Part shown: positions 1 to 7,111 of the stretch, in pieces
How positions within the stretch are numbered: the first letter of the stretch is position 1
Layout of the letters: the number at the start of each line of letters is the position of its first letter
Origin: Clostridia bacterium
GTDB lineage: Bacteria > Bacillota > Clostridia > DUPQ01
Assembly: GCA_030592355.1 (NCBI GenBank)
Contig: JAUVJE010000012.1
Location: 1 to 20,352, forward strand
DNA length: 20,352 bases
Reading direction: 5' to 3'
Notes under the pieces: model-generated
Seen by the model: only the letters and a program-made list of their open reading frames with translations
Databases searched by the model: none
What the model was told of the DNA's origin: nothing
Translations under genes and position numbers: made by a program

Positions 1-7
1 AGATAAT

Positions 8-35
8 AAAAGCGCCGTAATTGCGGTGCTTTTTT
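8..35 (+). terminator. Rho-independent terminator of an upstream gene
   Basis: A 10-bp stem, AAAAGCGCCG (8-17) with CGGTGCTTTT (24-33), includes one G-T wobble and a 6-nt loop, and runs into T30-T35. It most likely ends a plus-strand unit that begins before the window. Confidence 0.75.
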
Positions 36-63
36 AATTCTTAATTCCTAAACATGCCCAAGG

Positions 64-156
64 CATATTTAAGATAAAACAATTCTTAAAGTTGTCTTGG
101 GCATATTTAAGATAAAACAATTCTTAAAGTTTCCTTGGGCATATTTAAGATAAAAA
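64..156. repeat. 38-bp tandem repeat, about 2.4 copies
   Basis: Unit 1 (64-101) and unit 2 (102-139) differ at only two adjacent bases, and a third partial unit (140-156) runs into a run of A. Each complete unit contains the inverted repeat TTTAAGA/TCTTAAA separated by 9 nt. A TGCCCAAG before unit 1 (around 56-63) is the inverse of CTTGGGCA at the unit boundaries (96-103 and 134-141), so the block can fold into alternative hairpins. No ORF crosses it. The function is unknown; replication slippage in non-coding DNA is the simplest explanation. Confidence 0.8.
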
Positions 157-175
157 ATCACCCGTTTTACGGGTG
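151..175 (-). terminator. Minus-strand terminator-like hairpin
   Basis: On the minus strand, CACCCG-TAAAA-CGGGTG (plus positions 159-175) is followed by six T (plus A152-A157). It would stop minus-strand transcription entering the 38-bp repeats. No gene is seen between it and the tRNA terminator at about 327-351, so it may be a backup terminator for the tRNA unit. The stretch 176-326 is A+T rich and I see no gene in it. Confidence 0.5.
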
Positions 176-326
176 GCTGTTATTTTAAAGATAAATAAAT
201 ATTACTTATTTATTCTGTTATTTGTAGGTTAAAAAAATCTAATAAAAAGATAAATTTTCTAATAGGTTGCTGAACTGCTTATCAAAACCTTGGATGTGTA
301 AAAAATAGGAATAGCGTGCAAAAAGA

Positions 327-351
327 AAAACCGACTGTCAGTCGGTTTTTT
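327..351 (-). terminator. Terminator of tRNA-Pro (possibly bidirectional)
   Basis: The stem ACCGAC/GTCGGT has a 5-nt loop and is flanked by T-rich tracts on both strands. It begins within a few bases of the tRNA 3' CCA end and ends the minus-strand tRNA transcript. Confidence 0.75.
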
Positions 352-428
352 TGGTCGGAGCGACAGGATTTGAACCTGCGACCCCTTGACCCCCAGTCAA
401 GTGCTCTACCAAGCTGAGCCACGCCCCG
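352..428 (-). tRNA. tRNA-Pro (anticodon GGG)
   Basis: Reading the minus strand, the 77-nt cloverleaf starts CGGGGCG and ends CGCTCCG plus discriminator A and an encoded CCA (352-354). The acceptor arm pairs over 7 bp with one G-T wobble. The anticodon arm is CTTGA-CTGGGGG-TCAAG, which places GGG at positions 34-36, so it reads the proline codon CCC (and CCT by wobble). The T arm contains GGTTCAAATCC. A promoter lies upstream (471-500) and a terminator directly follows. Spurious ORFs that cross this tRNA are not genes. Confidence 0.96.
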
Positions 429-470
429 AAACGATATTAAATGCAAAAAATAATCTTTGTTGCTTAAAGA

Positions 471-500
471 ATTATAGCATAGCATAATAACACATGTAAA
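471..500 (-). promoter_or_regulatory. Promoter of tRNA-Pro
   Basis: On the minus strand, TTTACA (plus 495-500) and a consensus TATAAT (plus 471-476) are separated by 18 bp. The -10 box ends 42 bp before the mature tRNA 5' end, leaving room for a short processed leader. Confidence 0.75.
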
Positions 501-526
501 GTAAATTTCAACATGTAAAAACAAGT

Positions 527-555
527 TTGCACTAAAACTTTATTTCTGTTAAAAT
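527..555 (+). promoter_or_regulatory. Promoter of the SSB-like/pgi unit
   Basis: TTGCAC (527-532) and TAAAAT (550-555) have a 17-bp spacer. The predicted transcript starts near 562, leaving a leader of about 80 nt before the ATG at 645. It is divergent from the tRNA promoter about 30 bp away. Confidence 0.6.
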
Positions 556-630
556 ATGTTATATACTACACTGAATATAGAAAAAATATTAATAAACAAT
601 ACTTTAAATGATTAGTACACAAATGAACCC

Positions 631-641
631 GGGGGGTCGGG
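631..641 (+). promoter_or_regulatory. G-run ribosome binding site
   Basis: GGGGGGTCGGG ends 3 nt before the ATG at 645; its GGGGGGT portion sits at normal Shine-Dalgarno spacing (7 nt). The preceding ACCC can pair with GGGT, which would partly hide the site in a small hairpin. Most other genes here use AGGAGG or AAAGG. Confidence 0.5.
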
Positions 642-644
642 ATA

Positions 645-1307
645 ATGACAAATGAAAACAATTTCTTTGAGAACAATATAGTATATATTGCGGGCGAAGT
701 ATCTAAAGAACCAAACTACAGCCATGAAATCTATGGGGAAAAGTTTTATACTTTCTATATGGATGTTGAACGATTGAGTAAATCGCATGATACTATACCC
801 ATTCTTATTTCTGACAGGCTTGTAACTATTGAAAAACTTAAAAAAGGCTCATTACTTGAAGTTGAAGGCCAATTTCGTTCATATAACAATACTGTAAACG
901 GACAAAGTAAGCTTATGCTTAATGTTTTTGCGCGTGAAGCAAGGCTTATTGATACACTTGAGCATATCAATAACAGGAATTCTGTATGCTTTGACGGATT
1001 TATTTGCAAAAAACCTAATTATAGGACTACTCCGTTTGGAAGAGAAATTACGGATATGCTGATTGCAGTAAACAGAGCATATAATAAATCAGACTATCTG
1101 CCTTGCATATGCTGGGGGCGAAACGCTCGTTTTTGTGAAAAACTCACTGTGGGAACAAATTTGAAGTTATGGGGAAGAATACAGAGTCGTTTCTATGAAA
1201 AAAAGATTGATACAGAGACAGTCATAAAGAAAGTTGCGTACGAGGTATCCGTTACAAAGCTTGAGATTATAAATAATGAGGAATTTAACAGAGTCCAGGG
1301 TCAGTAA
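645..1307 (+). CDS. Tandem OB-fold, SSB-like protein
   Basis: This 220-residue protein appears to hold two single-stranded-DNA-binding (SSB/PriB-type) OB folds, at about residues 8-100 and 110-215. The halves align: each opens with a short beta strand and G-x-(V/I)-x-K-x-PNY, has a central (D)xxP(I/C)(L/I) strand, and closes with (K)xGxxLxxxGxxxS. The second half keeps the more SSB-like CWGRNAR stretch. Normal bacterial SSB has one OB fold plus an acidic C-terminal tail ending in DIPF; no such tail is present, so this is probably not the housekeeping SSB. A nucleic-acid-binding role is inferred from the fold. The ATG follows an unusually G-rich ribosome binding site (631-641). The gene lies 16 nt upstream of pgi and is probably co-transcribed with it. 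An in-frame TTG or GTG start further upstream is not supported by a better RBS. Confidence 0.75.
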   Translation: MTNENNFFENNIVYIAGEVSKEPNYSHEIYGEKFYTFYMDVERLSKSHDTIPILISDRLVTIEKLKKGSLLEVEGQFRSYNNTVNGQSKLMLNVFAREARLIDTLEHINNRNSVCFDGFICKKPNYRTTPFGREITDMLIAVNRAYNKSDYLPCICWGRNARFCEKLTVGTNLKLWGRIQSRFYEKKIDTETVIKKVAYEVSVTKLEIINNEEFNRVQGQ

Positions 1308-1323
1308 GTACCGGAGGTGAAAA

Positions 1324-2598
1324 ATGAATGGATTAAAAATAGACCTGACAAAATGTACAGGTTTTTTTAATGAAATTGAGATGGAAGATGAGTTGAAGCT
1401 TGCGGATGGAATGGCAAAACTTCTTGTATCCGGCAAAGGAAAAGGAAATGACTTTCTTGGGTGGATGAATTTACCGATAAAAGAAAATAATGAAGAGTTA
1501 AAACACATTAAAGAATGTGCTGCTAAAATTCAGTCTCAGGCTGAATACTTGATTAATATAGGCATAGGTGGCTCATATCTTGGTGTAAAAGCAATTGATG
1601 ATGCATTGTATCTTGCGGATAACGGTACAAAAATATTATATTCTGGGAATAGCCTCAGTGGCACAGATATGCGCCGTCTTATAGAAATAATCAGGAATAA
1701 GGACATAGCACTTAATGTTGTTTCAAAATCAGGCACCACTACGGAACCTGCCATAGCATTCAGGATTCTTAAAGACATTATGTATGATAAATATGGCAAA
1801 GAAGCAAAGGAAAGAATATATGCAGTTACCGATGAAAATAGAGGAGCGGTAAAAGATATCTGCGACAGGGAAGGGTATGAAAGGTTTGTCATACCAAACG
1901 ATGTAGGCGGAAGGTATAGTGTTCTTACGCCGGTGGGACTTCTCCCGCTTGCAGCTGCAGGCGCTGATATTGATTCCCTTCTTAACGGCGCAGGTGCGCA
2001 ATACCATGCGTGTAATAAAGAAGGTAACTCTTGCATCCAATATGCGGCAGCTAGAAACATCTTGTATAAGAAGGGTTTTACGACGGAAATAATGGCTGTT
2101 TATGAAAGCTCCCTGAGATTTTTCGGAGAATGGTGGAAACAACTGTACGGAGAAAGCGAAGGTAAGGAAAACAAAGGAATTTTTCCTGCTTCTGTTGTAT
2201 TTAGTGCAGATCTGCACTCCATGGGACAATATATCCAGCAGGGTTTGAGAAACCTTTATGAAACTGTAATCTTAATTGAGGAAGCTCCGATGGACATTTT
2301 AATACCTGATACAGGCGGCGATGAAGATGGTCTTGAATATCTTGCAGGAAAGAATATGAATTATGTTAATCGAATTGCAATGGAAGCCACAGTAAATGCA
2401 CACGTGTCCGGCGGGGTTCCAAATATTATCATAAGCCTTCCTAAACAAGATGAATACAACATTGGTAAGATGATATACTTCTTTGAGTACGCCTGTGCTG
2501 TCAGCGGATATATATTGGATGTCAACCCTTTCGACCAGCCGGGTGTTGAAGCATATAAAAAAGAAATGTTCAGGATGTTGGGTAAGCCTGGTAATTAA
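1324..2598 (+). CDS. pgi: Glucose-6-phosphate isomerase
   Basis: It interconverts glucose-6-phosphate and fructose-6-phosphate in the cytoplasm. The 424-residue product has the full PGI fold: GIGGSYLGVKA near residue 80 (sugar-phosphate loop), VVSKSGTTTEPA near 137 (phosphate-binding loop), the signature DVGGRYSVLTPVGLLP near 193, DLHSMGQYIQQG near 300, NAHVSGGVPN near 360, and the C-terminal DQPGVEAYKKEMF that carries the conserved active-site lysine. It is slightly shorter than the roughly 450 residues usual in Firmicutes, with no domain missing. The start is set by GGAGGTGA at 1313-1320. It lies 16 nt after the SSB-like gene and is likely in the same transcript. No clear terminator follows; a new promoter appears at 2609-2637. 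Confidence 0.97.
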   Translation: MNGLKIDLTKCTGFFNEIEMEDELKLADGMAKLLVSGKGKGNDFLGWMNLPIKENNEELKHIKECAAKIQSQAEYLINIGIGGSYLGVKAIDDALYLADNGTKILYSGNSLSGTDMRRLIEIIRNKDIALNVVSKSGTTTEPAIAFRILKDIMYDKYGKEAKERIYAVTDENRGAVKDICDREGYERFVIPNDVGGRYSVLTPVGLLPLAAAGADIDSLLNGAGAQYHACNKEGNSCIQYAAARNILYKKGFTTEIMAVYESSLRFFGEWWKQLYGESEGKENKGIFPASVVFSADLHSMGQYIQQGLRNLYETVILIEEAPMDILIPDTGGDEDGLEYLAGKNMNYVNRIAMEATVNAHVSGGVPNIIISLPKQDEYNIGKMIYFFEYACAVSGYILDVNPFDQPGVEAYKKEMFRMLGKPGN

Positions 2599-2608
2599 TC
2601 GGCCATTA

Positions 2609-2637
2609 TGTTGAACCATAAAAAATAGTGATATAAT
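2609..2637 (+). promoter_or_regulatory. Promoter before the membrane-protein gene
   Basis: A consensus TATAAT (2632-2637) is preceded by TG one base upstream (extended -10). The -35 is weak: TGTTGA (2609-2614) at 17 bp, or TTGAAC (2611-2616) at only 15 bp. Confidence 0.55.
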
Positions 2638-2662
2638 CTATTTAGATTAATCGGGGATTTAT

Positions 2663-3127
2663 ATGAAAGAATATTTAGAAGTTTTACTGTTGTCAATGGT
2701 TCCGCTTGTTGAACAGAGGGGAGCCATACCTTTAGGGATTATTATACATAATCTGAATCCGCTAGCAGTTTTTGCCGTATCATTTGTCGGCAGCCTTGCA
2801 CCTGTTCCGTTTATACTATTCTTTTTTTCATACATATTCGAATGGCTTGGAAAAACAAAGCTTTTAAAATGGTTTTACGATTTTATAGACAGAAAGGTCC
2901 AAAAAGGAAAGGGAAAAGTAGAAAAATACGAGAAATGGGGACTTATAATATTTGTTGCGATTCCTTTGCCTACCACTGGTTTATGGACTGGCAGCGCAGT
3001 AGCTGCATTTCTGAAAATGGATAAAAAGAAAGCGGCTTTTTATATAGTTGCAGGCGGGTTGATTTCAGCTGCAGTAATCACATTGCTTTCAATTTTGTTC
3101 CCGGTATTGCTTGGATATAAAGGATAA
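2663..3127 (+). CDS. Small multi-drug export family membrane protein
   Basis: This 154-residue integral membrane protein matches the Sm_multidrug_ex family (COG2426). Visible features are the conserved VEQRGAIPLG near residue 16, a long hydrophobic stretch at about 33-61, a basic loop rich in Lys at about 65-86, the motif PLPTTGLWTGS near 100, and a C-terminal hydrophobic segment at about 120-150. The E-x-RG-x-IP and P-x-P-x-TG-x-W-x-G arrangement resembles re-entrant loops of the DedA-like superfamily. The family name is historical and a drug-export function is not established; the substrate here is unknown. The ribosome binding site is modest (GGGGA about 6 nt upstream). The sialidase-like gene begins 13 nt after its stop, so the two are probably co-transcribed. 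Confidence 0.8.
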   Translation: MKEYLEVLLLSMVPLVEQRGAIPLGIIIHNLNPLAVFAVSFVGSLAPVPFILFFFSYIFEWLGKTKLLKWFYDFIDRKVQKGKGKVEKYEKWGLIIFVAIPLPTTGLWTGSAVAAFLKMDKKKAAFYIVAGGLISAAVITLLSILFPVLLGYKG

Positions 3128-3140
3128 AATGGTTTAAATT

Positions 3141-4388
3141 ATGAAAATTCTTGCTCAAGATTTTATAAGAATAAACGACACCACGGAAGAAGGGCTTTTC
3201 AGCTATAGCCCGGGAATTTGTCTGACTGAAACAGGAAGGATAATTGTTACCGCGGGAAGCTCAGGACCTGCGGATAAGATGGCAAATTTTAAAATTAAAG
3301 GGCACAGGTATGGTGGCTATGTGCAGGGAAGAATTTTTATTTCGGATGACAAGGGAAAAAGCTTTAAAAAAACAGGAGTTTTTCCATTTATGCATGCACG
3401 TCCATTTAAAAGCGGAAACATGCTATATATTCTGGGGCAGTGCAATGACCTTATGATCACAGCCTCGGACGACAATGGAGAAACATGGTCCGAAGCGGTT
3501 GCGCTTACTTCCAATGAGGACTGGCATCAGGCGCCCTGTAATACTTTTCTAAGGGACGGCAATATCTATATTGTTATGGAAAGACGAACCGACAGAGGAA
3601 TGACCGGATGGATGGTAAATAATATTGCGCCTGTTTTAATGAGGGGGAAAATTAATTCAGACCTTACTAAAAGAGAAAACTGGACATTCGCATCAGAATT
3701 GTTCTTTTATGAAGCTATTGATAAGAAGAAGCTTGAGTATACGGGGATACCATTTTTTTGGACAACCCCGTCTACATATGTAGAAGTTGCTCCCGGAAGA
3801 GGTTGTTCAGAAATCGGGTGGCTTGAATCAAATATAGTGGTTTTTTCAGATAAAAATCATTATCTGCATGATAAAAAAGCAATTCATTTGTTTATGAGGG
3901 CTCATACAGGTGGAACGGGTTATTGTGCTCTGGCAAAAGTTATAGAAAATGATGATGGAACTATGACGACGATGCTCGAGAAAGCACCCTCCGATAAGTA
4001 TCTGACATTTATTCCCATGCCGGGAGGGCAGATGAAATTTCACATTCTTTTTGATGAAGAATCTCAACTTTACTGGCTGCTTTCCACCCAGGCTACTGAC
4101 AGTATGACAAGGGCTGAAATGCTTCAGGATGATAGATACAATCTGCCGAATAACGAAAGACGAAGGTTGGTCCTGCATTTTTCAAAGAATTGCTTTGACT
4201 GGTGTTTTGCGGGAATAGCTGCAATCGGGGACACAGAAAAAATGTCACGTCATTATGCATCAATGGTCATTGACGGAAACGACATCTATATTGCCTCAAG
4301 GTCAGGAGATGAAAATTCAAAAGATGCACACGATACGAATTTTATATCCTTTCACGTAATAAAAGATTTCAGAAAACTAATATACTAA
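3141..4388 (+). CDS. Sialidase-like (BNR/Asp-box) beta-propeller protein
   Basis: The 415-residue product looks like a six-bladed sialidase-superfamily protein. Two Asp boxes are clear: SDDKGKSF near residue 70 and the canonical SDDNGETW near 112. An N-terminal blade resembles the sialidase start (YSPGICLTETGRIIV near 22) but lacks the arginine of the FRIP motif, so classic GH33 activity is doubtful. Candidate active-site residues are in HARPF, MERRTD, MRAHTGGTG and RSGDENS. There is no signal peptide or membrane anchor, so the protein should be cytoplasmic and act on an imported or internal glycan or glycoside. It lies between a membrane protein and a DapA/NanA-type aldolase, which suggests breakdown of a sugar acid or related glycoside. 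The ribosome binding site is poor; a two-codon mini-ORF (ATG GTT TAA, 3129-3137) lies just upstream. Confidence 0.75.
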   Translation: MKILAQDFIRINDTTEEGLFSYSPGICLTETGRIIVTAGSSGPADKMANFKIKGHRYGGYVQGRIFISDDKGKSFKKTGVFPFMHARPFKSGNMLYILGQCNDLMITASDDNGETWSEAVALTSNEDWHQAPCNTFLRDGNIYIVMERRTDRGMTGWMVNNIAPVLMRGKINSDLTKRENWTFASELFFYEAIDKKKLEYTGIPFFWTTPSTYVEVAPGRGCSEIGWLESNIVVFSDKNHYLHDKKAIHLFMRAHTGGTGYCALAKVIENDDGTMTTMLEKAPSDKYLTFIPMPGGQMKFHILFDEESQLYWLLSTQATDSMTRAEMLQDDRYNLPNNERRRLVLHFSKNCFDWCFAGIAAIGDTEKMSRHYASMVIDGNDIYIASRSGDENSKDAHDTNFISFHVIKDFRKLIY

Positions 4389-4395
4389 TGTTCAA

Positions 4396-4467
4396 ATCAT
4401 CCGGCTGATGGATTTATCATGAGTCAAGTATACGACGGATGATTGACTCAGACGGATGATTGACTCA
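4396..4467 (+). repeat. 17-bp tandem duplication with nested inverted repeats before the aldolase gene
   Basis: GACGGATGATTGACTCA occurs twice head to tail, without mismatch, at 4434-4450 and 4451-4467. Upstream, ATCATCCG (4396-4403) is the inverse of CGGATGAT in each copy, and TGAGTCAA (4420-4427) is the inverse of TTGACTCA in each copy (4443-4450, 4460-4467). A nested fold can form: 4396-4403 with 4453-4460, and 4420-4427 with 4443-4450. The second copy abuts the ribosome binding site. It could be an operator or an RNA switch; slippage alone is also possible. Confidence 0.75.
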
Positions 4468-4480
4468 AAGGGGTAAAAAT

Positions 4481-5398
4481 ATGATTAAAAAGGGTATTTT
4501 CCCAACGATGGTGACACCTTATGATGATAAAGGGAATATCGACTATGATTCACTGGATCGTTTTATGGATAAATTAAGAGATGATGGTGCTGACGGCCTG
4601 TTTGCGGTGTGTCAGTCAAGCGAAATGTTTTTTCTATCCCCTGATGAAAAAGTTGAACTTTCGGCATATGTTAAGAGGAAAAGCGGCATACAGGTAATTG
4701 CCTCGGGACATACGCAAAATACATATGTCAAACAGCTTGAAGCTATGAAAAAAATTGCCGATACCGGAGTTGATGCCGTGGTCTTGATAAGCAATGCCTT
4801 TGCTTCGCCAGATGAGGATGATGATATATTTATTAAAAATCTTGACAAGTTTCTTACAGGATTTAAAAGGGAGATTCCTTTGGGAATCTACGAATGTCCC
4901 TATCCTTATAAGCGTTTGTTAACTGAAAAAACATTGAAATATGTATTAGACACAGGCAGATTTGTATTTCTTAAGGATACTTCATGTGATATTGATACAA
5001 TGAACAAGAGGCTTGATATTATTGAAAACTATGATTTTGGGCTCTATAATGCAAACGCAGAATCACTTGCTGCTACAATTTTAAAAGGAGCGGCAGGTTT
5101 TTGCGGTATACATGCGAATATTACCATCAAACTTATCAGATGCTTAATGGAATATCCATTGGCCAGTGAGGGTATAGGGAAAAAGGCCCAGGATTTAATA
5201 ATGGATTTTGCTGATTATTTCAGAGTTTCAAATTATCCTGTCTCGGCAAAAGTTATGCTTAAGGACATGGGAGTATTCAATACTATTTATTCAAGGGCAG
5301 CCGGACCTGCAGGAATCACCACCGAAATAATTTCAGACGGAAGAGAGATTCTAAGAAGAATCAGAGAATTTGAAAACGAGTATGATTCTATAGCATGA
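4481..5398 (+). CDS. DapA/NanA-family aldolase (dihydrodipicolinate synthase family)
   Basis: A 305-residue (beta/alpha)8 class I aldolase or lyase that should form a Schiff base with pyruvate or a 2-keto acid. The likely catalytic lysine is K165 in FLKDTS, and the proton-relay tyrosine is Y137 in GIYECP. The loop that is G-T/S-T-G-E in DHDPS and N-acetylneuraminate lyase reads CQSSE (44-48) here, so both threonine positions are changed. This argues against lysine biosynthesis and for another keto-acid substrate. The start is ATG 4481, supported by AAAGGGG at 4468-4474; a TTG at 4460 inside the upstream repeat would add seven residues and is less likely. It lies 92 nt after the sialidase-like gene, and the pair resembles a hydrolase-plus-aldolase set. 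The substrate is not known. Confidence 0.82.
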   Translation: MIKKGIFPTMVTPYDDKGNIDYDSLDRFMDKLRDDGADGLFAVCQSSEMFFLSPDEKVELSAYVKRKSGIQVIASGHTQNTYVKQLEAMKKIADTGVDAVVLISNAFASPDEDDDIFIKNLDKFLTGFKREIPLGIYECPYPYKRLLTEKTLKYVLDTGRFVFLKDTSCDIDTMNKRLDIIENYDFGLYNANAESLAATILKGAAGFCGIHANITIKLIRCLMEYPLASEGIGKKAQDLIMDFADYFRVSNYPVSAKVMLKDMGVFNTIYSRAAGPAGITTEIISDGREILRRIREFENEYDSIA

Positions 5399-5521
5399 TA
5401 CGGAGAGTGTTTCTAAATATAAAAAAGTATCAAAATAATAAAAAAAGGGTACAAGCTTAAAGGGTTACCGATATTTTAGATGAGAATAAGAGTAGAGTTG
5501 TAAGAAAGGAAGGGATAGACC

Positions 5522-6643
5522 ATGAAGCTTACTGCAGTGTGTATTTTCGGGGTAGAGTCCATTCTGGCCGGAGAAATAAGAAATCTTGGATACGATGTCA
5601 CGAAAATAAGCAATGGACGCATAGAATTTGAAGGAGATTTTGTAACAGTTGCGAAATGCAATGTTTGGCTAAGAACAGCAGAAAGGCTGTACATAGGAGT
5701 TAATGAATTCCCCGCTTTTAGCTTTGATGAGTTGTTTGATGGAACAGAAAAAATTAACTGGGCGGAATATATAGCAATTGATGGTAAAATCAATGTCAGG
5801 TCATCTAATATAAATTCCAAACTTTTCAGCCAACGCGATTGTCAGAAAATTGTTAAAAAGGCAATTACTAAAAAGCTTGGGGTACAATATGGAATCGAAA
5901 GACTTCCGGAAACAGGTGCTGAATACAAAATTGAGATTTTCATCCACAATGATGTAGCTGAAATAAATATTGATACTACGGGAACAGGTCTTCATAAAAG
6001 GGGATACCGCACTTTAAATGTAGAAGCTCCACTAAAAGAAACAATTGCCGCAGCTCTGTTAAAAATTTCATACTGGCATCCCGGAAGATTGCTTTTGGAC
6101 CCTTTCTGCGGATCCGGTACCTTTCCGATAGAGGCTGCAATGATGGCTGCAAATATTGCTCCGGGAATAAAACGTGATTTCCTTTTTGAAAAGTGGAGTT
6201 CTGAAAATTTGGGGAAAAGCAGACGGGAAAAAAGAGCTGCATTAGAAAGGATCAGTATTCCTGAAAAAGTGATGATTTTCGGGAGTGACATATCTAGAGA
6301 AAATATTACAATTGCAAAAAAACATGCAGTAGCTGCCGGCGTAGATAATATGATTGAGTTTAATATTGCAGATGCGACTAAGCTTAAACCAAGCGATGAT
6401 TTTGGTATTATGATTTGCAATCCGCCATATGGACTTCGAATTTCTGATAAGGATGATGTGAAAATACTTTATCAAGGCATAGGGGAAATGTTTCAAAGTT
6501 TTAACACATGGTCAAAATATATACTTACAGATTCAGCTGAATTTGAAAAATTCACTAAAAACAAAGCAAATAAAAGAAGAAAAATTTATAACGGTGCAAT
6601 CAGCTGTACATTTTATCAGTATTTCGGCCCAAAACCACTATAA
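5522..6643 (+). CDS. ypsC: THUMP-domain class I RNA methyltransferase (YpsC/RlmL-N type)
   Basis: This 373-residue SAM-dependent methyltransferase resembles Bacillus YpsC and the N-terminal half of E. coli RlmKL, which methylates a guanine N2 in 23S rRNA. The N-terminal part (1-50) carries the family opening and residues about 50-155 form a THUMP RNA-binding domain. The SAM-binding motif LLDPFCGSGTFPIEAA starts near 191, an acidic strand GSDIS lies near 253-260, and the catalytic NPPYG begins at N300. Such genes are often mis-named N6-adenine DNA methylases because of the NPPY motif. The start has AAAGGAAGG about 8 nt upstream. It is separated from the aldolase by 123 nt in which I find no convincing promoter or terminator. 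Target specificity is inferred from family only. Confidence 0.88.
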   Translation: MKLTAVCIFGVESILAGEIRNLGYDVTKISNGRIEFEGDFVTVAKCNVWLRTAERLYIGVNEFPAFSFDELFDGTEKINWAEYIAIDGKINVRSSNINSKLFSQRDCQKIVKKAITKKLGVQYGIERLPETGAEYKIEIFIHNDVAEINIDTTGTGLHKRGYRTLNVEAPLKETIAAALLKISYWHPGRLLLDPFCGSGTFPIEAAMMAANIAPGIKRDFLFEKWSSENLGKSRREKRAALERISIPEKVMIFGSDISRENITIAKKHAVAAGVDNMIEFNIADATKLKPSDDFGIMICNPPYGLRISDKDDVKILYQGIGEMFQSFNTWSKYILTDSAEFEKFTKNKANKRRKIYNGAISCTFYQYFGPKPL

Positions 6644-6669
6644 AATAGGCCTTGCAATTAGTTTAAAAC

Positions 6670-6698
6670 TTGACTAACCATATTATTTTAGATAATAT
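6670..6698 (+). promoter_or_regulatory. Promoter of the HU gene
   Basis: TTGACT (6670-6675) and TAATAT (6693-6698) have a 17-bp spacer and are 28 bp upstream of the ATG. It is a strong sigma-A-type site, consistent with abundant HU. Confidence 0.8.
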
Positions 6699-6726
6699 GT
6701 GTATATAAAAATATGGAGGTATTATC

Positions 6727-7002
6727 ATGAAAAAAGCCGAACTGGTAGGAGCTGTTGCCGAAAAGGCCGGACTCTCAAAGAAAGATTCTGAAAAAGCATG
6801 CGCCGCATTTGTTGATGTTATTACGGAAGCTCTTGTTAAAGGCGACAAAGTAGCTTTGGTAGGATTTGGTACGTTCAGCGTTAAGGACAGACCAGCAAGA
6901 GAAGGCATCAATCCCTTCACTAAAGAACCTATACATATTAAAGAATCAAAGGCTCCGGTTTTCAAAGCCGGAAAATCACTTAAAGATACTGTTAATAAGT
7001 AG
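6727..7002 (+). CDS. hup: DNA-binding protein HU
   Basis: A 91-residue histone-like nucleoid protein that binds and bends DNA as a dimer. The N-terminal helical dimerisation part (1-45) leads to the HU signature VGFGTFSVKDRPAREGINPF (about 46-66), which forms the beta arm with the intercalating proline region. The C-terminus FKAGKSLKDTVNK is typical. Length and spacing match the family. GGAGGT lies 7 nt before the ATG. It is monocistronic, flanked by its own promoter and a strong terminator. Confidence 0.97.
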   Translation: MKKAELVGAVAEKAGLSKKDSEKACAAFVDVITEALVKGDKVALVGFGTFSVKDRPAREGINPFTKEPIHIKESKAPVFKAGKSLKDTVNK

Positions 7003-7012
7003 AACCCCAAAG

Positions 7013-7038
7013 GGGCCTGTAAAACAGGCCCTTTTTTT
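7013..7038 (+). terminator. Terminator of hup
   Basis: An 8-bp perfect stem GGGCCTGT (7013-7020)/ACAGGCCC (7024-7031) with a 3-nt loop is followed by seven T. Confidence 0.93.
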
Positions 7039-7111
7039 ATGCGTTGATTAATTTTTTGTTATATCAGCGGTTTTACAGCTTTATCGAACGATAATGCTCA
7101 ATTATGAAATT

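Noticed and set aside
56..156. CRISPR array
   Set aside because: The 38-bp units are directly adjacent tandem copies with no unique spacers and no cas genes.
282..524. 80-codon minus-strand ORF
   Set aside because: It overlaps tRNA-Pro; the GVAQLGRALDWGSRG-like stretch is the familiar spurious translation of tRNA sequence.
4481..5398. Lysine-biosynthesis DapA
   Set aside because: The GTTGE loop is replaced by CQSSE and no lysine-pathway gene is near; kept as a DapA/NanA-family aldolase of unknown substrate.
5522..6643. DNA adenine methylase of a restriction-modification system
   Set aside because: NPPYG is shared with rRNA methyltransferases; the THUMP region and YpsC-like layout fit RNA methylation and no restriction gene is near.
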